Part shown: positions 35,353-47,860 of the stretch, in pieces
Numbering within the stretch: the stretch's first letter is position 1
Layout: every line of letters begins with the position of its first letter
Source of the DNA: Myxocyprinus asiaticus
Lineage: Eukaryota > Chordata > Actinopteri > Cypriniformes > Catostomidae
Assembly: GCF_019703515.2 (NCBI RefSeq)
Contig: NC_059346.1
Coordinates: forward strand, 55,440,001-55,504,000
Direction: 5' to 3'
Length of the DNA: 64,000 nt
The notes under the pieces: model-generated
Seen by the model: the letters and a program-made list of their open reading frames with translations, nothing else
Databases searched by the model: none
Told to the model about the DNA's origin: nothing
Program-made: the position numbers and the translations under genes

Positions 35353-36405
35353 GGCGAGCCGCTGTTGTACACACCTGACTTCTCTCTCCCATTTATTTTA
35401 CAGATGGACGCATTGGACTGCGGGTTGGAGGTGGTGCTCTCACAGGTGTTGAAGGGGGAGGAACGGCCAGTCCTGTACATTAGTTGGAAACTCTATTTGA
35501 GAGAGGCTAAGTACAGCACTGTGGAGAAGGAATGCTTGGCCATCAAGTGGGCTATCCTCACTCTCCGGTACTTCCTGTTGGGGTGGGCCTTCACCCTCTG
35601 TTCCGATCACGCCCCGCTCCAATGGCTCTACCGAGGGTTGGGGGCGGTGCTCTCGCAGGTGGTGGAGGGGGAGGAACGGCCAGTCCTGTACATTAGTTGG
35701 AAACTCTATTTGAGAGAGGCTAAGTACAGCACCGTTGAGAAGGAATGCTTGGCCATCAAGTGGGCTATCCTCACTCTCCGGTACTTCCTGTTGGGGTGGG
35801 CCTTCACCCTCTGTTCCGATCATGCCCCGCTCCAATGGCTCTACCGAGGGTTGGGGGCGGTACTCTCGCAGGTGGTGGAGGGGGAGGAACGGCCAGTCCT
35901 GTACATTAGTTGGAATTTGAGAGAGGCTAAGTACAGCACCGTGGAGAAGGAATACTTGGCCATCAAGTGGGCTATCCTCACTCTCCGGTACTTCCTGTTG
36001 GGGTGGGCCTTCACCCTCTGTTCTGATCACGCCCCGCTCCAATGGCTCTACCGAGGGTTGGGGGCGGTGCTCTCGCAGGTGGTGGAGGGGGAGGAACGGC
36101 CAGTCCTGTACATTAGTTGGAAACTCTATTTGAGAGAGGCTAAGTACAGCACCGTGGAGAAGGAATGCTTGGCCATCAAGCGGGCTATCCTCACTCTCCG
36201 GTACTTCCTGTTGGGGTGGGCCTTCACCCTCTGTTCCGATCACGGCCCGCTCCAATGGCTCTACCACATGAAGGATACTAATGCATGGATCACCCGTTGG
36301 TATCTGGCGTTACAGCCTTTTAAGTTCGAAGTGGTCCACAGGCCAGGGATGCAGATGGCTGTCACGGATTTCCTCTCCAGAAAGGGGTGGGGGGGAGAGC
36401 GGTGA
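35353..36405 (+). CDS. Gypsy RNase H frame with fourfold tandem expansion
   Basis: The open frame (35233-36405, 390 aa; retroelement part from GEPLLYTPDFSLPFILQMDA) contains an RNase H segment repeated four times head to tail: units start at 35422, 35635, 35848 and 36055 and are 71, 71, 69 and 70 residues. Each has EERPVLYISW, YSTVEKE with the catalytic glutamate, and LCSDHAPLQWLY with a catalytic aspartate. The normal ending follows once (MKDTNAWITRWYLALQPFKF, then VHRPGMQMAVTDFLSR). An ordinary Gypsy RNase H has one such segment. The units are nearly identical and in frame throughout, so the expansion is young. The upstream reverse transcriptase is missing. Integrase does not follow; a purine tract and LTR come next. 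Confidence 0.8.
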   Translation, partial: GEPLLYTPDFSLPFILQMDALDCGLEVVLSQVLKGEERPVLYISWKLYLREAKYSTVEKECLAIKWAILTLRYFLLGWAFTLCSDHAPLQWLYRGLGAVLSQVVEGEERPVLYISWKLYLREAKYSTVEKECLAIKWAILTLRYFLLGWAFTLCSDHAPLQWLYRGLGAVLSQVVEGEERPVLYISWNLREAKYSTVEKEYLAIKWAILTLRYFLLGWAFTLCSDHAPLQWLYRGLGAVLSQVVEGEERPVLYISWKLYLREAKYSTVEKECLAIKRAILTLRYFLLGWAFTLCSDHGPLQWLYHMKDTNAWITRWYLALQPFKFEVVHRPGMQMAVTDFLSRKGWGGER

Positions 36406-36442
36406 GCAGTCTGGATGCGGTGAGCTATCTCTGGCCTGAGTC

Positions 36443-36710
36443 GGCCGGTGGGGGTATGTGGTGGCGAGGGAGTGCGTCTGGGGGAGAGGGAAAGCGGTAA
36501 GGTGATTATTATGACTAACAGCTGTTTCTTGTTGCAGTAATCCTGGAAGAGTGATAAGAGGGGGGCCGACGCCACAGGAAGAGAGAGCTAGCACACTGTG
36601 CTCCTTTTGAGTTAAAGATTTGTGTGAAAGCAATAAAAATGACCTGCTTGAGTTGAAACATTGCCCGTCTCCCGCTTCCTCTTTTAGAGTGAACAAGAAC
36701 GACTGCATAT
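36443..36710 (+). repeat. Polypurine tract and LTR after the RNase H frame
   Basis: GCCGGTGGGGG at 36443-36454 looks like a polypurine tract and TGTGGTGGCGAGG at 36457 like an LTR start. A polyadenylation motif (AATAAA) is near 36632-36642. The right end is not certain. Confidence 0.5.
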
Positions 36711-38106
36711 CAAATTATCTTTTGTGCTTTAAAATTGAGATGTCTTAACTGTTCTCATTACTTTTTTTTTTTTTTTTTTAAATAAGTAGGGTAGACAGAG
36801 TAGAGTTGTAACACTTTTTGCTGTACTGCACAAATACAGAGCTAAATATGCCATTTTTACACATGAGATACTTTTATTTTGTTAGTAGACAGATAAATAC
36901 TGAAAACCTGAATTGTTCCTAATTAGTGTTTGAGTACAAGGAGATCTATCTATCTTAATTCATTTATTTGTTTTGCTTACTTATCTAAGCTTTCTGACTG
37001 ATTAAAAGCTAACAAAACTAGGAGCATTGGCAACCACATATCTTCAGAAGTGAGTACAGTTGTAACATAGTGTTACATCTGTCCCCCGCGGATCACCTTG
37101 CATGTTTGCCTGATTTTCTCTGTGACCCTACTTCCTCTCAGAATTCATTGAAAGTAGACAAATCAATAATTGCAACAAGAAACTCAGTAAAAAAAATCGT
37201 TATTCACAATGAAAAAAAACTCCCAAAACTGATGTTCTCAAATAATTTCTAATCAATGTGGACTATGTTCTTCAAATTTTGTACTCAGAGAGTAGAATGC
37301 TAACGTGGATGTAATGTGAATATGCATATTGAAAATGAAACTTCAAACTTGCATTAGAAGTGAAATATTCACAGTGATTCAATTGTACTCTGTTACAGCT
37401 GTGCTTGCCCTAATATATAAATCGCAACACAATGGGGCCTCCTTATGGACAGACACATACCTCGGGTTCAGTTTTCTTGTTGGGGCCCCAAGTACTAAAT
37501 ATAGCATACAAGATATGTAATTAGAAAGATTATCAATCTGAAAGATGTCATACACAGTATACATTATGCCTACAATAAATCAGAGTAAACATAAACAATT
37601 CCCATATTTGCTTTATTTATTTAACATGGCTCTTTTAACCTAATCCATCATGCTGAAATTTGTAAAATTGAAAAAAAAAGAAAGGAAAAAAAATCCTGCC
37701 TTACTCAAGTCAGATGTTATTTTTAAGAAGCAGAAGAGGAAGTCAACATATCGTCATGGTATGGCAAATCATAAGAATCATTTATGGTCTGTTCAGCAAC
37801 TATCTTAATCCACCCCAGGTTGCTGACCTTTTGGAGAAACCGTTTATTTACTTTTATCTTATTTGGCCATCCGATTTGTGGCATCACAGACTGTTTCATG
37901 TCATATGACAGTGAAGTCATCTGTAAGGGTCAGAGTCCTGGATGACCGAGTCAGTTTAGGCACACATTGACCAATCATCATAACTCAATGAGAAATTAGT
38001 AAGTTATAAAAAAGGTCTGTGAGAGCGGATATGAATCATGTTATTTCAGTGGGACTTTCCCAGAAGCATGAGTTTGACTTCAGTCTGTGTAAAGACTGTA
38101 ATATAA
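36711..38106. other. AT-rich intergenic DNA
   Basis: No gene was found. GGGTAGACAGAGTAGAGTTG near 36790 and GTGTTACATCTGTCCC near 37070 may be the ends of an old MITE, but the match is weak. Confidence 0.4.
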
Positions 38107-39029
38107 TTAGTGACTAGTTTGTTTGATTATAGTATTGAATGCATAAAAATGGCATGTGATAGTGTTAGATTTAGGGGATCCATAAGATCCATAACACATA
38201 ATTACCTGTTGTCCAATGTCTTTCTTTGCCCACTCTAACCTTTTCTTTTTGTTTTCTGTTTCAAAAGTGTTTTTTTTTTTCTTTGCAATTCTTCCCATAA
38301 GGCCTGCACCCCTGAGTCTTCTCTTTACTGTTGTACATGAAACTGGTGTTGAGCGGGTAGAATTCAATGAAGCTGTCAGCGGAGGACATGTGAGGCTTCT
38401 ATTTCTCAAAATAGAGACTCTGATGTACTTATCCTCTTGTTTAGTTGTACATCTGGCATTCCACATCTCTTTCTGTCCTTGTTAGAGCCAGTTGTCCTTT
38501 GTCTTTGAAGACTGTAATGTACAACTTTGTATGAAATCTTCCGTTTTTTGGCCATTTCAAGCATTGTATAACCTTCATTCCTCAAAACAATAATTGACTG
38601 ATGAGTTTCTAGAGAAAACTGTTTCTTTTTTATCATTTTTGACCTGATATTGACCTTAAGACATGCCAGTCTATTGCATACTGTGGCAACTCAAAAACAA
38701 ACACAAAGACAATGTTAAGCTTCATTTAACGAACCAAATATCTTTCAACTGTGTTTGATGTAATGGCAAGTGATTTTCTAGTACCAAATTAGCAATTTAG
38801 CATGATTACTCAAGGATAAGGTGTTGGAGTGACAGCTGCTGGAAATGGGGCCTGTCTAGATTTTATCAAAAATGACTTTTTTCAAATAGTGATGGTGCTG
38901 TTTTTCACATCAGTAATGTCCTGACTATACTTTGTGATCAGTTGAATGACACTTTGGTAAATTAAAGTACGTATTTCCTTCCGAAACAGCTAAATCTGTA
39001 CATTATTCCAAACTGTTGGCCGCCAGTGT
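38107..39029 (-). mobile_element. Tc1-like transposon relic (5' half)
   Basis: The terminal end at about 39000-39029 reads TACACTGGCGGCCAACAGTT on the minus strand. The frame 38636-38406 holds the first helix-turn-helix (QFSLETHQSIIVLRNEGYTM, then MAKKRKISYKVVHYSLQR). After a frameshift, 38466-38107 continues with LTASLNSTRSTPVSCTTVKR, then RRLRGAGLMGRIAKKK. The catalytic domain is missing, so it is a dead fragment. Confidence 0.8.
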
Positions 39030-39339
39030 ATATATTTGCAATGAGAATGGTACATTTTGACTTCATAAGTTTAGGACAAAAATCGTCAGTGTTTCTCACT
39101 TCATGCTCATAGTTTTGAATAAATACATCACATTCAGTCGGGTGGTCACATACGGTCTAGTCGCACAAATATTTCAACGTATCCGAAGCTCAAATCAGAT
39201 CCGAAATTCCACCTCTGCAGATGGTCAGAACTCCCCTCAGCCGACATGCAACACTCGTCTGTCATCTGTCATTTGTCGGATGCAGTAAAAAGGCGGCTTC
39301 AGTCAAGTCATACAAAAGAAAATAATCTGCAAAAATTCA

Positions 39340-39510
39340 ATGAGTACTTTTCAAGTTTAAATTAAATTGTAAGGAGTAAAAAGTACTATTATTTCTTTGA
39401 AAATGTAATTAAGTAAAAGTACAAGGATTCCGTTTAAATTCCACTCGAGTGAAGTACAAATCCCCAAAAATAATACTTAAGTATTTTTACTCAATTACTT
39501 TACACCCCTA
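39340..39510. repeat. Dispersed repeat (AAGTAAAAGTAC type)
   Basis: GAGTACTTTTCAAGT, AAGTACTATTA and AAGTATTTTTACTCAATTAC motifs recur with short inverted symmetry. It is noncoding. Confidence 0.45.
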
Positions 39511-39566
39511 TCTGTCTTCTGTCTGTCTATCTATCTGTCTGTCTATCTGTCTGTTTGTCTGTCCGT
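39511..39566. repeat. (TCTG)n/(TATC)n microsatellite
   Basis: Interleaved CTGT and CTAT tetramers run for about 55 bp. Confidence 0.85.
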
Positions 39567-40934
39567 TACTAATCTTGGACACATATATAAAAACACCAAA
39601 CATTTCTGCTAAGAGGGGTATTGCATCAAGGAATAGTTCAATATTTGATAATATGTCTTTATTTTTTTATTCTTACATTTTGTTCCGTTCACCACACAAA
39701 GATACCATATGGTGTCAGAACCAAGGTAGCACACGTACATTCTCTGAGGTGTCTGTTCTAGATCTGGAAAGCATCACAGTCTAATTAACATCTGCTAAAC
39801 AATTTAAAAAGTTCTAAATCATAGACGTCTCAAAGACATCTGCTGAATGTCTTATTGAAATCCAAGATATACTTATTGACATAGTTACAAGTCATGTTTG
39901 AACATGAGGGTGAGTAAATGATGATGGAATTTTCATTTTTAGGGTGAACTGTTCTCGAGGAGATAAAAGTCCTGAAATGTTCTGAAATAAAGAGGAGATA
40001 CAATGTTTCTATGAGGAAATGAAGCCTTGTTTTCCCTTTATCTATCACATTATGTTCAATAATTGAACATAACGTGACAATTTTATTATATTGTTTTAAA
40101 TTATGGTTGATTATATTTTCTTGCTCAAATTAACCATTTCTAGAGTTTATGTTTCACGAACACGCCCACCTCACCTCAGCTCCCAGTGGACCCGCCCTAT
40201 TCAGTACAAGGACCCTCTAAAACATATGCTTGTCAAACCGAATCTCCTCAAACGATCTTACAAAGTTTTAAGTGATCATATATATATAGGGGAAATGCTT
40301 TGTTTAGGCATTTAAGACCACGTGCTTATGGTTACTAACTTCTAATCGCGTTTTGTTTCAGTAAAAGGGTGACTATTCAACACTTTTTTTTAAATCTTTT
40401 TTTTGTTTTGTTTTGTTTTTTTTTTTTTAGATTAAAATCACTCGCTATTCATTCGTGGTTAAAATCCAGCGGTGGAGAATAAAAAACCGCAGCGTGGTAA
40501 GTGTTTCATTATATTTGAAGTATTCATTTCATAACGGCTGTATTATATAACACTTTGGAATACTTTTGGTATAATACTTCTGAACCTAGTTTTAATCTGA
40601 CTATATAGAGTTTTCAATGTAGACAGTTAATTATACAGTTACTGTATTTTTGGACAGTTAGACTGCGTGAAGGTCTGTCTGTACACAAGTCCAATCGCAC
40701 TGACGCAGGAACGCAGCTGAAACGCGCTGATAACGCGCCGCTGTGATGAGGATGAGTTCTGTCTGCATTCCTCCAACCGCAGACTGTCTTATACGGGCAG
40801 TTTTCCAAACAAACTTCATCATTTATTTAAAAAAAAAAAAAAAACAAACATGTTTTTTAAATATGCAAATATTTCAGCATCCAGAATACATTAATTTATG
40901 TTTTCACAATGCTAAAATTCCACAAGTTAATGAA
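39567..40934. other. Intergenic DNA with a small CpG-rich patch
   Basis: Most of it has no coding signal. 40660-40790 is unusually CpG-rich for this window (ACGCAGGAACGCAGC, ACGCGCTGATAACGCGCCGC). An exon-like stretch ending AACCGCAGCGTG/GTAAGTG stands at about 40497. A promoter or noncoding first exon is possible but unproven. Confidence 0.3.
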
Positions 40935-43215
40935 TAAATAAATCAGAATCAGAATGAGCTTTATTGACAAGTATTCTCGCATACACAAGGACTTTTTTGG
41001 GGGTGATAGGAGAAACAAGTGCACACAGAACATTACAGTGAGACACAAAATATAAAACAAGGTAAGAGTGTAAATAGACACTTCAACTGTACATGTGCAA
41101 GTGGTAAAGTATGTGCAAGGTAGGGGTATGTACAGTTATAGAATTAAATATGAGTGAATTTACATATGTACATGAGATATTTATTGACATTATTGCACTA
41201 TGGGGGAGTCCTGAGGCAGTTTAATTGTTCATGTGGAAATTGGCCTGAGGGTAGAAACTGTTCTTGTGCCTAGATGTCCTGGCGCTCAGTGCTCTGTAGC
41301 GCCGGCCAGAGGGCAACAGTTCAAAGAGGGAGTGTGCAGGGTGTGTGGGGTCCAGAGTGATTCTACCTGCACGTTTCCTCACTCTGGAGACGTACAGGTT
41401 TTGGAGCGTGGGCAGGGGGGCACCAATATTCCTCTCAGCAGTCCTGACTGTCCATTGTAGTTTCCTTCTTCTGTGTGGCTGGATTTCTCCTGAAGTCCAC
41501 TATCATCTCCATTGTTTTGAACATGTTCAGCTCAAGGTTGTTGTGACTGCACCAGACAGCCAGCTGATCAACCTCCCATCTGTATGCAGACTCGTCACCA
41601 TCGCGGATGAGGCCGATAACCGTGGTGTCATCTGCAAACTTCAGGAGCTTGACAGTGGGGTCCTTTGCAGTGCAGTCATTCGTGCACAGGGAGAAGAGCA
41701 GTGGAGAGAGAACGCATCCCTGAGAAGCACCAGTGCTAATAGTGAGGGTCCTGGACGTGAGTTTCCCCCAGTCTCACTAGCTGCTGCCTATCTGTCAGAA
41801 AGCTGGTGATCCATCGACAGATTGGGGTGGGCACAGAGAGCTGGGTCAGTTTGGTTGAGAAGATCAGGGATGATGGTATTGAACTGAAGTCCACAAATAG
41901 GATCCTTGCATAAGTCCCAGGTCTGTTGAGGTGTTGCAGGATATAATGCAGTCCCATATTGACAGCATCATCCACTGACCTGTTTGCTCAGTAAGCAAAC
42001 TGAAGGGACTCCAGCAGGGGTCCAGTGATGTCCTTCAGGTAGGCCAAAACCAGTCTCTCAAATGACTTAATGACCACAGACGTGAGAGTGACAGGTCTGT
42101 AGTCATTTAGTCCTGTGATTTTGGGTTTTTTGGGGACCGGAATGATGGTGGAGCATTTGAAACAGCAGGGAACTTCACACTGCTCCAGTGATCTATTGGA
42201 GATCTGTGTGAAGATGGGGGCCAGTTGGTTAGCGCATACTTTCAGACAGGCAGGTGAAACACCGTCTGGGTCTGAAGCTTTCCTAGTCTTTTGTTTCCGA
42301 AAGACCCGGCACACATCCTCCTCACAGACCATAAGTGCAGGTTGAGTAGCAGTAGGGAGGAGGAGGGGGGTTCCAGGAGGTGTTGGTGTATGTGTGAAGT
42401 GAAGATCAGAGCGGTGGAGGGGTGTGAGACTGGGCTTTGCAAACCTGCAGTAAAACACATTCAGTTCATCAGCCATTAGTTCACTTTCTACAGAGCGAGG
42501 GGGAGGTGTCTTGTACTTGGTAATGCTTTTCAGGCCTTTCCATACAGATGCAGGATCGTTGGCTGAAAACTGTTTTTTTAGCTTTTCAGAGTAGCTGTTT
42601 TTAGCCACTTTGATTTCCTTAATCAGTGTATTTCTAGCCTGGTTGTACAATATTTTATCCCCACTTCTATAAGCATCCTCTTTGGCATGACCAAGCTGTC
42701 GGAGTTTTCCTGTAAACCATAGTTTATCTTTATTGAATGATAAAAATGTCCTAGTAGGGATGCACATATCCTCACAGAAACTGATATATGATGTAACAGT
42801 ATCTATGAGCTCATCCAGGTCTGTGGCTGCATCCTCAAAAACACTCCAATCAGTGCAGTCAAAGCAGGCTTGTAGTTCCAGCTCTGCTTCATTGGTCCAT
42901 CACTTTACAGTCCTTACTACAGGCTTAGCAGATTTTAATTTCTGTCTGTAGGTTGGAAGAAGAAGAACCAGACAGTGATCAGAGAGTTCTAAAGCTGCAC
43001 GTGGCTCAGAGCGATTTGCATCCTGTACAGTGGTGTAGCAGTGGTCCAATATATTTCTGTCTCTGGTAGGGCATGTGATGTGTTGTTTGTATTTTGGTAG
43101 TTCACGGGTGAGGTTAGCTTTATTCAAATCTCCCAGAATAATAATAAGCGAGTCTGGGTGTTGTTGCTCTGTGTCTGTGATGTGATCAGCCAGCTGTTGC
43201 AATTGAATCCTCTGT
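40935..43215 (-). mobile_element. L2/CR1-like LINE, 5' truncated
   Basis: On the minus strand it reads endonuclease, reverse transcriptase, then a noncoding 3' region ending in GACAATAAAGCTCATTC-like sequence and an ATTT-type tail. The 5' end is lost at about 43215. Such LINEs insert by target-primed reverse transcription. It is not autonomous because the frame is broken. Confidence 0.85.
41560..43202 (-). pseudogene. LINE ORF2: endonuclease and reverse transcriptase
   Basis: 43202-42900 holds the end of an APE-type endonuclease (LIIILGDLNKANL, then ILDHCYTTVQ and LELSDHCLVLLLP with the catalytic SDH). The frame 42767-41988 has the reverse transcriptase start: ASDPDGVSPACLKVCANQLA, then IIPVPKKPKITGLNDYRPV. 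Another frame, 41975-41736, continues with ICRWITSFLTDRQQLVRLGE. After a further shift the catalytic box reads KFADDTTVIGLIRD at about 41600-41645, with both aspartates kept. At least two frameshifts break the protein. The plus-strand frame at 41345-41809 is only its antisense. Confidence 0.85.
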
Positions 43216-45441
43216 AAAATATGAAGACATCAAATTTTATTCTAAGACTGAACAATTCAGACGTGTGATTTATAAATAATATGTTGGCTCTTATTTTTAT
43301 AATTTTTTTACTAAATTAGCTGGCACATTTCAAATTCAGTTTTCAATGATATTTTTCATATAGGCTTACAGCTGAATCCAAATGTCTGTTTTGGAAATTT
43401 TTTATTTATTTTTTTCACTACAAATCAGCCTAGGCTATATTATCAACATAACAGTTTTGATTTAAATGTGAAAAATACATGGAATTTAAGAATTTAGTAT
43501 TTAGTCAATCCCGCTTTTGCTTTAATGATCCCAAAAGTTTGTAAAAAAAAAAAAAAAAACCCTGATAATCCATGTTTTCCCAGCGTGATTTGAGATTCTT
43601 AGAGCATCTTGTGTGCATTATTTGTTAATGACCTAGAAATAATGCAGAATCTTAAATATTTCTTTCTTTTTTAAATTAATTTAAAAAAATTACATCCTAA
43701 GACTTTTATTTCCAAGATTAAATGAATAATAAAAATAATAATAATATTCCAAGATTTTCAATGTGGGTATCAGATTATTTGACCCCACATTATATTTTTG
43801 TTCATCAGTTTTCCGTTTAATTTATCCCAAGGGGCAATACTGGAATTCTCTGCAATTGTCTGTCTAATGACAGAATGATACATGACTCTCATTGTCAAGT
43901 TTTGGAAGTCAATTTAAAAGAATTAGTGTTTCCTGTGTGAATACAATACAAACTTCCCCATTCTTTGTTTTCTCATCCCTGTCCCGTGTATTTGCCATGG
44001 AGAGCATGACCATTTTTTCAACAGAGAATGTTTGGCAATTTACAGTACAACTGATGGAAAGCATACACTGTGTTCTTTATAGAGGTTGCAAAACTCTTAA
44101 CTACATAATGTTAAATCCAACAGTGCAAACCTATACATTCAATGCAGTCCTGTAGTTAATTGTGTGAGGTAAATAATCAACACTGAAATGCATGGTTAGT
44201 CAGGTATATAGTATATACAATATAGTATGTATATGTACAGTATCAAAAGTGAATAATGATTTAGAGTCAAAAAAGCTCCAAATTGGACAAAAAATGACAT
44301 AAAAGTACCATAAACGCATTATATGACTCATACTCTCTATTCCAAGTCTTCTAAAGCCATATGATAGCTTTGTGTGAGGAACAGACTGAAACTGAAGTCG
44401 TTAAATATAAAGGATCTCCACTAATATGCATGTATAGTCTAGAACAAGCTTTTTATAGCTAATTATATTATGCTAAGTGCAAAGTAAACACACATACACT
44501 TATGGGCTTTAAATCGTGCCCAACATATTATTTATCTGACAGCATATGATGACACAGTGATGATTTACTCATGATTTACCTAGTCAGTAAGGACTGCGAT
44601 TTAATTAAATTAGTAAACAGTCCTGAACGTGCTGCCCTGCTTTGCTGGGCTTATCTGGGCAGACCTGTTCTATATAGTGTAGTACTTTCTGAAGTGCATG
44701 TAAACGGGGTCCGTGTATTACACATAGTCTGTGCACACATGAGGTTCAAGATAGTGTTTTTAGAGCGGTTCTGTGCTTGATACACAAGCCGCTTTAAGTT
44801 ACTATACAAATCTAAAATAACCCCAAGACACTGGGTTTTTGTGGACATAAAGGGAGATGAGAGCATTTTACTGAATTGAAAGGCTGTTGTCAACTTCAAA
44901 CAGGAAACAACTTCCTTCAGTTTTCCGCCAAAATAATAGCTTCTGCCAAAATACAGGCTTGAGGGTTTAACCAGACTGCATAGCAGCGTCACGTGCAAGT
45001 TAAGAAATTATTACAGAAATACATGACTATTATCTAATAATTATAATAATAATAATTATTATTATTCAGTATTATATACAATTATACAATAATATAATAT
45101 TCAAGTTAACTGGGTTCCAAAATAATATTGAAAAAATGTACACGGGGGAAATGTTCAACGTTAATGCGAAGATTTTTTCACATTTTTTATTATTATTTTG
45201 GTCCTTTTTAAGAGGACTCAAGTGTGAACACCCTGTCTAGAACAGTATTTGCTTGGACAAAACATGATTAAATTCTGGTAAAAAGAGATCACTTAAATTT
45301 TCTTTATCTTATCACAGTTTAAATCGCACATTTTTGTAAATAATCGCAATTAGATTTTTGTCCAAATCGTTCAGCCCTTCTCAAGCAAACATACAGTACA
45401 TGTTTACATGAAGACCAGATGAGTGTGCTTATCTTTGTCTT
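43216..45441. other. AT-rich intergenic DNA
   Basis: No gene was found. 44330-44395 (ATTCCAAGTCTTCTAAAGCC) is a fragment of the palindromic MITE family described at 48008-48703. Confidence 0.5.
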
Positions 45442-45997
45442 GGGGTACAACGGGGCTAAAAGCACCAAAACACTAAATAGCAACAAAAACTACCACAGCA
45501 CTGGGGGGTGCATCAGAAAGGGCATCCAGCATAAAACCTGTGCCAAGTCACAGGTGTGCTGTGGCAACCCCTAACAGGAGCAGCTGGAAGAAGATAGTAT
45601 TTTGGGTAAAAAGCCCCCTATAAAAAACAAGTGGGGCAAATCTGATTTGAAGAATGTTCAAAGTGGGCTATCATTGACTGATCCAATCACAATGGAGATT
45701 AATTTGTTTATAGAATACTTGAGATGTTATAAAATGCCAAATGTGGTTGAAATTAAAAGGGAATCATGCACCCTTTTCTGAAGTAGTTATTGTGAGTAAG
45801 CATTATCTTAATTTGCTACTCAAAAAAGCATCTTGCATTAGTTGACAAATTTTGCCTAGTGTGGGGTAAAATCCTCCCTCGCCACTTTTTATAAAAATTG
45901 TATTTTATTCAAAAAACCTTCTGTTATGATTTAGTTTCACACAAATAATGTTGCTCCATCAATATTCAATAAAAATGCCTTTAGCCCTGTTGTACCC
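45442..45997. mobile_element. MITE with GGGTACAACGGGGCTAAA ends
   Basis: The left end GGGGTACAACGGGGCTAAA is matched inversely by TTTAGCCCTGTTGTACCCT at the right. An old LINE-tail-like segment (GGGCATCCAGCATAAAACCT) lies inside at about 45515-45600. A second partial copy is at 62056-62245. Confidence 0.65.
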
Positions 45998-46044
45998 TAA
46001 ACATGGTCTTCATGAATGCACATGACTACTTAATAGTGTTAAGC

Positions 46045-46310
46045 GGATAGTTTAATTCTAAAATCATTTACTCTCATATCATTCCAAACCAATATTACTT
46101 TCTTTCTTCCATGGAACACTAAGGCTGAAATTTTGAAGAACGCCATGACCATTCTTTTTCCATAAGTGAAAGGGAACTGGGGCTGTCGGGCTCCTAAATG
46201 ACAAAAAGCACAATAAAAGTAACATTAAAAAAGTCCATATGACTCATGCACTATATTCCAAGTCTTCCGTAGCCATGCAATAGCTTTGTGTGGGAAACAG
46301 ACTGAAATTT
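46045..46310. repeat. Fragment of palindromic (Angel-like) MITE
   Basis: TCTCATATCATTCCAAACC and TATTCCAAGTCTTCCGTAGC are shared with other fragments of this family in the window. It is noncoding. Confidence 0.55.
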
Positions 46311-46559
46311 ACGATATATCAGAGTAATATAAGAATCAGGTTTGGCGTAAATAGCGGGGTTTCCATCCACGTATTTTAATGCAAATGTTGGAATATTGCA
46401 TTAAAAATGCTGGATGGAAAAACAAGATGCAAATAAAATCTTTAAACTGCACATATACACATGCTTTAGGTGGATAAATTATTTTTGGAAACAAGACATC
46501 CACAAACTATGGAAACACATTTATCGAATATATTCCTATAGAATTGATATTGGAATATA

Positions 46560-47100
46560 CACTCACTGAGCACTTTATTAGGTACACCTGTACATCTACT
46601 TATTCATGCAATTGTCTAATCTGCAGTGCAGTGCATAAAATTATGCAGATATTGGTCAGGAGCTTCAGTTAATGTTCACATCAACCATCAGAATAGGGAA
46701 AAAAATGTGATCTCAGTTATTTCGACCGTGGCATGATTGTTGGTGCCAGATGGGCTGGTTTGAGTACTTCTGTAACTGCTGATCTCCTGGGATTTTCACA
46801 CACAACAGTCTCTAGAATTTACTCAGAATGGTGCCAGAAACAAAAAACATCCAGTGAGCAGCAGTTCTAACGGACAGAAATGCCTTGTTGACGTGAGAGG
46901 TCAACAAAGAATGGCCAGACTGGTTCGAACTGACAAAGTCTACGGTAACTCAGATAACCCCTCTGTACAATTGTAGTGAGAAGAATATCATCTCAGAATG
47001 CACAAAACGTCGAACCTTGAGGTGGATGGGCTACAACAGCAGAAGACCACGTCTGGCACTTTATTAGGACCATATTTCCTAATAAAGTGCTCAGTGAGTG
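46560..47100 (+). mobile_element. Tc1-like deletion derivative with perfect 23-bp ends
   Basis: CACTCACTGAGCACTTTATT(AGG) at the left is exactly complementary to the right end, and TA flanks both. The 541-bp interior keeps the N-terminal transposase sequence seen at 12170-12481 but with stops, so it makes no protein. Confidence 0.85.
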
Positions 47101-47860
47101 TAGATGCGGATCAAAAAAGTAATTTGACTGCGTCAACAAGCCATGTAAATTTCAACAAGCCTTGTAAATTGATAATTCGCTCATAGAACAGCATCGCATA
47201 ACATCTCAAATGCTCTGGTTATTTGGAAATGCCAAAGCCTATCATAAAAATGATTGGCTTCTATTACCTCCCAAAACTATTTGACTCGCTTTCGCTCCCA
47301 GACATAAGGTATTTGCTGCTAAACGCTAGCAAACATTAAATTCGTTAGAGCATTTTGTCTGTGCGCTCTAAGCCACAATTAGGAATTAATTACATTTCAT
47401 AAAAGAGCCACAGTGGCTTCAACTAACATTTTCATCTCTATTTTGCACCAGTTTACCCAGAAGTGACGATTTTGTTCTCTTAAAACACATAGGATGGAAA
47501 CTTTATTCACAGTTGTTTTTTGTTTTTTTTGTTGTTGTTTTTTTTTGCGATATTCAGATTTTTTGCGTAACTTGGACGGAAGCATGATTAATGACATTTG
47601 ATATTTCAAGAGATGCAAGAACCAGTGGCATATGCCATTTATGTGCCTTTAGTCCATAGATTTTGTAGCTAATTGCAGAGCTAATTCTTTCAGAGCTTCT
47701 ACTTTCATTTTAAGGAAAAGTGTGGCCGCGATACTCTTAAAAAAATTCTCCTTTTGTGTTCCTTGGTTGAAAAGGTTCAGGTTTAGAATAACATGGGGGT
47801 GACTAATAACAATTTAAATTTTTGTGTGTAAAATACCTTTCATGTTTTGTTGATTTATTT

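Noticed and set aside
35440..36267. 275-aa minus-strand frame with repeats
   Set aside because: It is the antisense of the tandem RNase H units.
41345..41809. 154-aa plus-strand frame
   Set aside because: It is the antisense of the LINE reverse transcriptase containing the FADD box.
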